Of a DNA stretch of 64,000 nt, positions 62,548 through 64,000 are shown piece by piece. The stretch's first letter is position 1. Every line of letters begins with the position of its first letter. A model generated the notes under the pieces. The model saw only the letters and a list, made by a program, of their open reading frames with translations, had not been told where the DNA came from and ran no database searches. A program made the translations under genes and the position numbers. The DNA lies in NCBI RefSeq assembly GCF_902459535.1, contig NZ_LR699554.1, positions 3,348,001 through 3,412,000 of the forward strand, in the 5' to 3' direction. This DNA comes from Paraburkholderia dioscoreae. GTDB lineage: Bacteria > Pseudomonadota > Gammaproteobacteria > Burkholderiales > Burkholderiaceae.

Positions 62548-63237
62548 GTTACGCAGTAACAGGAGGGCCGCCGCCGTTACCGCGTAACGCCTCAGATATC
62601 CAGATTCAACCGTCCAGCGTAGTAATCAGCCTGCCCGCGGGGTAACTTCCCTGCCCGCTTCAGCGCCGCCTCTTCGGCCTGCACCAGCAGTCGCTCCAGC
62701 ATCGCCCGTTGCGTGACGCCGTAACACGCAGCGACCCGCTCCAGTGCCCGCTTCGCATGCAGGTCAATCACCAGGCTCAACCGCTCGCCCTTGCCGTTCT
62801 CGTCCTTCAGATGCCGCTCACGATACGCCGCCTGCCGTTGCGCACTACTCATTGCCATGAAGCCTCCTCATTGATCGTTACGCAGTAACTCCAGCATGCC
62901 AGGTGTTACCGCGTAACGACACCTGGCCGGATGGGTAACGTTGCTGTCGCCCGCCGGGTTTGACGGCTCCCGAAGGGAGACGGCAAACCCGGCGGAACAG
63001 GGCCGTCGTGTCCCACTGCGCCAGAATCGCGCAAGCCTTCGTTACGCGGTAACGATGCCTCGCTGACCTCACGCGCTTACTCCGTCAGGGCCGCGCACCG
63101 CGCGCCGAAGGGCAGCCTTGACGGCCACCGGGTTCTACGCTCAGCAATGCGGTGCAAGACGACATGGCGGCTTGCACCGCATGCGAAGCACGCTTTGCGC
63201 TTTTTCGTTAGGGGTCTGTTTTCCGTTACGCAGTAAC
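62548..63237. repeat. Six 13-bp palindromic repeats, copy B
   Basis: The same set as in copy A at 62548, 62576, 62877, 62905, 63041 and 63225, with identical sequences. Conservation of all six in both copies supports a binding-site role. Confidence 0.85.
62592..62858 (-). CDS. 88-aa ribbon-helix-helix-like protein, copy B
   Basis: Identical in protein sequence to the product of 51071-51337, with the same start signal and flanking palindromes. Identity over the whole gene implies recent duplication or gene conversion between units. Confidence 0.75.
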   Translation of the reverse strand: MAMSSAQRQAAYRERHLKDENGKGERLSLVIDLHAKRALERVAACYGVTQRAMLERLLVQAEEAALKRAGKLPRGQADYYAGRLNLDI

Positions 63238-63495
63238 GGCACATTGGGGAGCCCCATGGGGGCGGACGGGAGGCAGGCTGCGAGCACGCAGCGAAGGCCG
63301 CACCGCGGCCGCAGCCCGCGCGCAGCAGACTGACGGGTGGGCGGGGCTCACTCCATGACCGGCCGCCTCGCGGCCCCTGACTTTGCCTTGCGCGCAGCGC
63401 CATGCATTGCTGTTGCGTGCACCAGGTTCCGGCCGCACAGCGGCCCTGATGTATTGCTGTGCGCCTCGCGCACCCGGCCGGGCCGGGGGCGCCAG
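62859..63495. other. Non-coding part of the mobile unit, copy B
   Basis: Counterpart of 51,338-51,976. It has the same palindromes and GC-rich inverted segments and no supported gene. Differences from copy A cluster near 62,935-62,950 and 63,300-63,420. Confidence 0.55.
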
Positions 63496-63590
63496 ACATA
63501 ACGCAAATTAGCACCGGTTAGCGGGCCGGCCAACGGGACAGGTGGAGCGAGGCCGGCCCGCTAACCGGTGCTAATTTCTGAGCGTTATGT
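63496..63590. other. attC-like 95-bp imperfect hairpin, copy B
   Basis: Same outer arms (ACATAACGC, GCGTTATGT) and inner AAATTAGCACC/GGTGCTAATTT as copy A, but the stem centre reads GGTTAGC/GCTAACC instead of GTCTGGC/GCCAGAC, and the loop is unrelated. Pairing is preserved by changes on both sides. Confidence 0.8.
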
Positions 63591-63699
63591 TTAATTGACT
63601 GGCCCGCAGGGGACAGGCAATTTACCCCCGGCCCCTCCAGGTCTCCGGCCGCAGGCCGCTGGATCTTCCTCACCATCGGACCGCCAGGTCCGCACTCCC

Positions 63700-64000
63700 T
63701 TATTCGGCGTCCCCGTCCGCTTCGGCCTCGATAGCGACTAGGAGGGAGAGCGCATCACGCTCCAGCTTCGCCGGATGCGTCGCCGCGTGGATCTCCTTCA
63801 GTTTCCCGATCGCCACCTGCGTGTAGATCTGCGTGCTCGACAGGTCCGCATGGCCCAGCAGCGCCTGGATGAACCGGATATCCGCACCGTTCTCCAGCAT
63901 GTGCGTCGCGCACGCGTGCCGCAGCACGTGACACGCCCCCTCTCGGATGCCCGCCCTCTCCATGTAACGCTTCACCAGATCAGACAGCCGTCCCTTGCCG
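63700..64000 (-). CDS. Tyrosine recombinase, copy B, C-terminal part (runs off window)
   Basis: At least 100 codons from the edge to the TAA at 63700 encode the end of the same recombinase, including CHVLRHACATHM, LLGHADLSSTQIYTQV with the catalytic Tyr, and the intact tail KLKEIHAATHPAKLERDALS. It shows what copy A looked like before IS insertion. Confidence 0.9.
   Translation of the reverse strand, partial: GKGRLSDLVKRYMERAGIREGACHVLRHACATHMLENGADIRFIQALLGHADLSSTQIYTQVAIGKLKEIHAATHPAKLERDALSLLVAIEAEADGDAE

Larger units (their letters stand above)
62396..63802. repeat. Direct repeat copy B (start of a second mobile unit)
   Basis: Near-identical to 50,876-52,281 (offset 11,521, then 11,520 or less). 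It includes the RHH-like gene, six palindromes, an attC-like hairpin and the recombinase 3' end, here uninterrupted by IS. The unit continues past the window edge. Confidence 0.92.

Overview
The window reads like a chromosomal segment of a high-GC betaproteobacterium of the Burkholderia/Paraburkholderia type. This rests on protein content (Fur-controlled PiuC/TonB locus, DUF3562 and DUF1488 proteins, HscC with a DjlC-like partner, a Tat-exported phospholipase C) and GC-rich codon use. It is an inference; no rRNA or tRNA lies in the window.

Positions 1-48,535 are ordinary core/accessory chromosome. In order they hold: a YciI-like gene end, a secreted lipoprotein, small conserved proteins, GNAT and DOPA-dioxygenase-like genes, a HiPIP, a nitroreductase, a 1,648-aa double hybrid histidine kinase, an iron-uptake operon (TonB receptor, PiuC hydroxylase, PepSY membrane protein) behind a Fur box, an aldo/keto reductase, a glucose/glycogen block (debranching enzyme, GH63-type glucosidase, Zwf, polyphosphate glucokinase), a lipoprotein plus phospholipase C, an amidohydrolase/amino-acid-binding-protein pair divergent from a LysR gene, rubredoxin, a Rieske oxygenase, a membrane glycosyltransferase, cytochrome b561, a lipid-methyltransferase cluster (DUF1295, CFA-like), an EamA transporter with a His-rich tail, an FAD oxidase, and the hscC/J-protein pair.

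Positions about 48,640-64,000 are a mosaic mobile region. Three displaced Rhs C-terminal tips, each followed by its own candidate immunity gene, lie head-to-tail on the minus strand. The full-length rhs gene that would head them is not visible and would lie beyond the right edge. Copies of one repeated mobile unit sit between or beside these toxin-immunity cassettes. The most complete unit (about 50,876-61,363) encodes an 88-aa ribbon-helix-helix-like protein, a long attC-like hairpin, a tyrosine recombinase, a CHC2/Toprim/AAA primase-ATPase, a divergent XRE regulator and a SymE-type toxin, and carries repeated 13-bp palindromes. Its recombinase gene is split by a 4.3-kb nested insertion-sequence block flanked by the 7-bp direct repeat GCTTCAG. 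A second unit starts at about 62,396 and runs off the window. A third, heavily deleted unit (48,640-49,237) keeps only non-coding DNA, a primase scrap and the end of symE.

The main hypothesis is that this primase-recombinase unit travels with, or shuffles, Rhs toxin-immunity cassettes. Its direct repeats of more than 1 kb would also let the cassettes be deleted or exchanged by homologous recombination.
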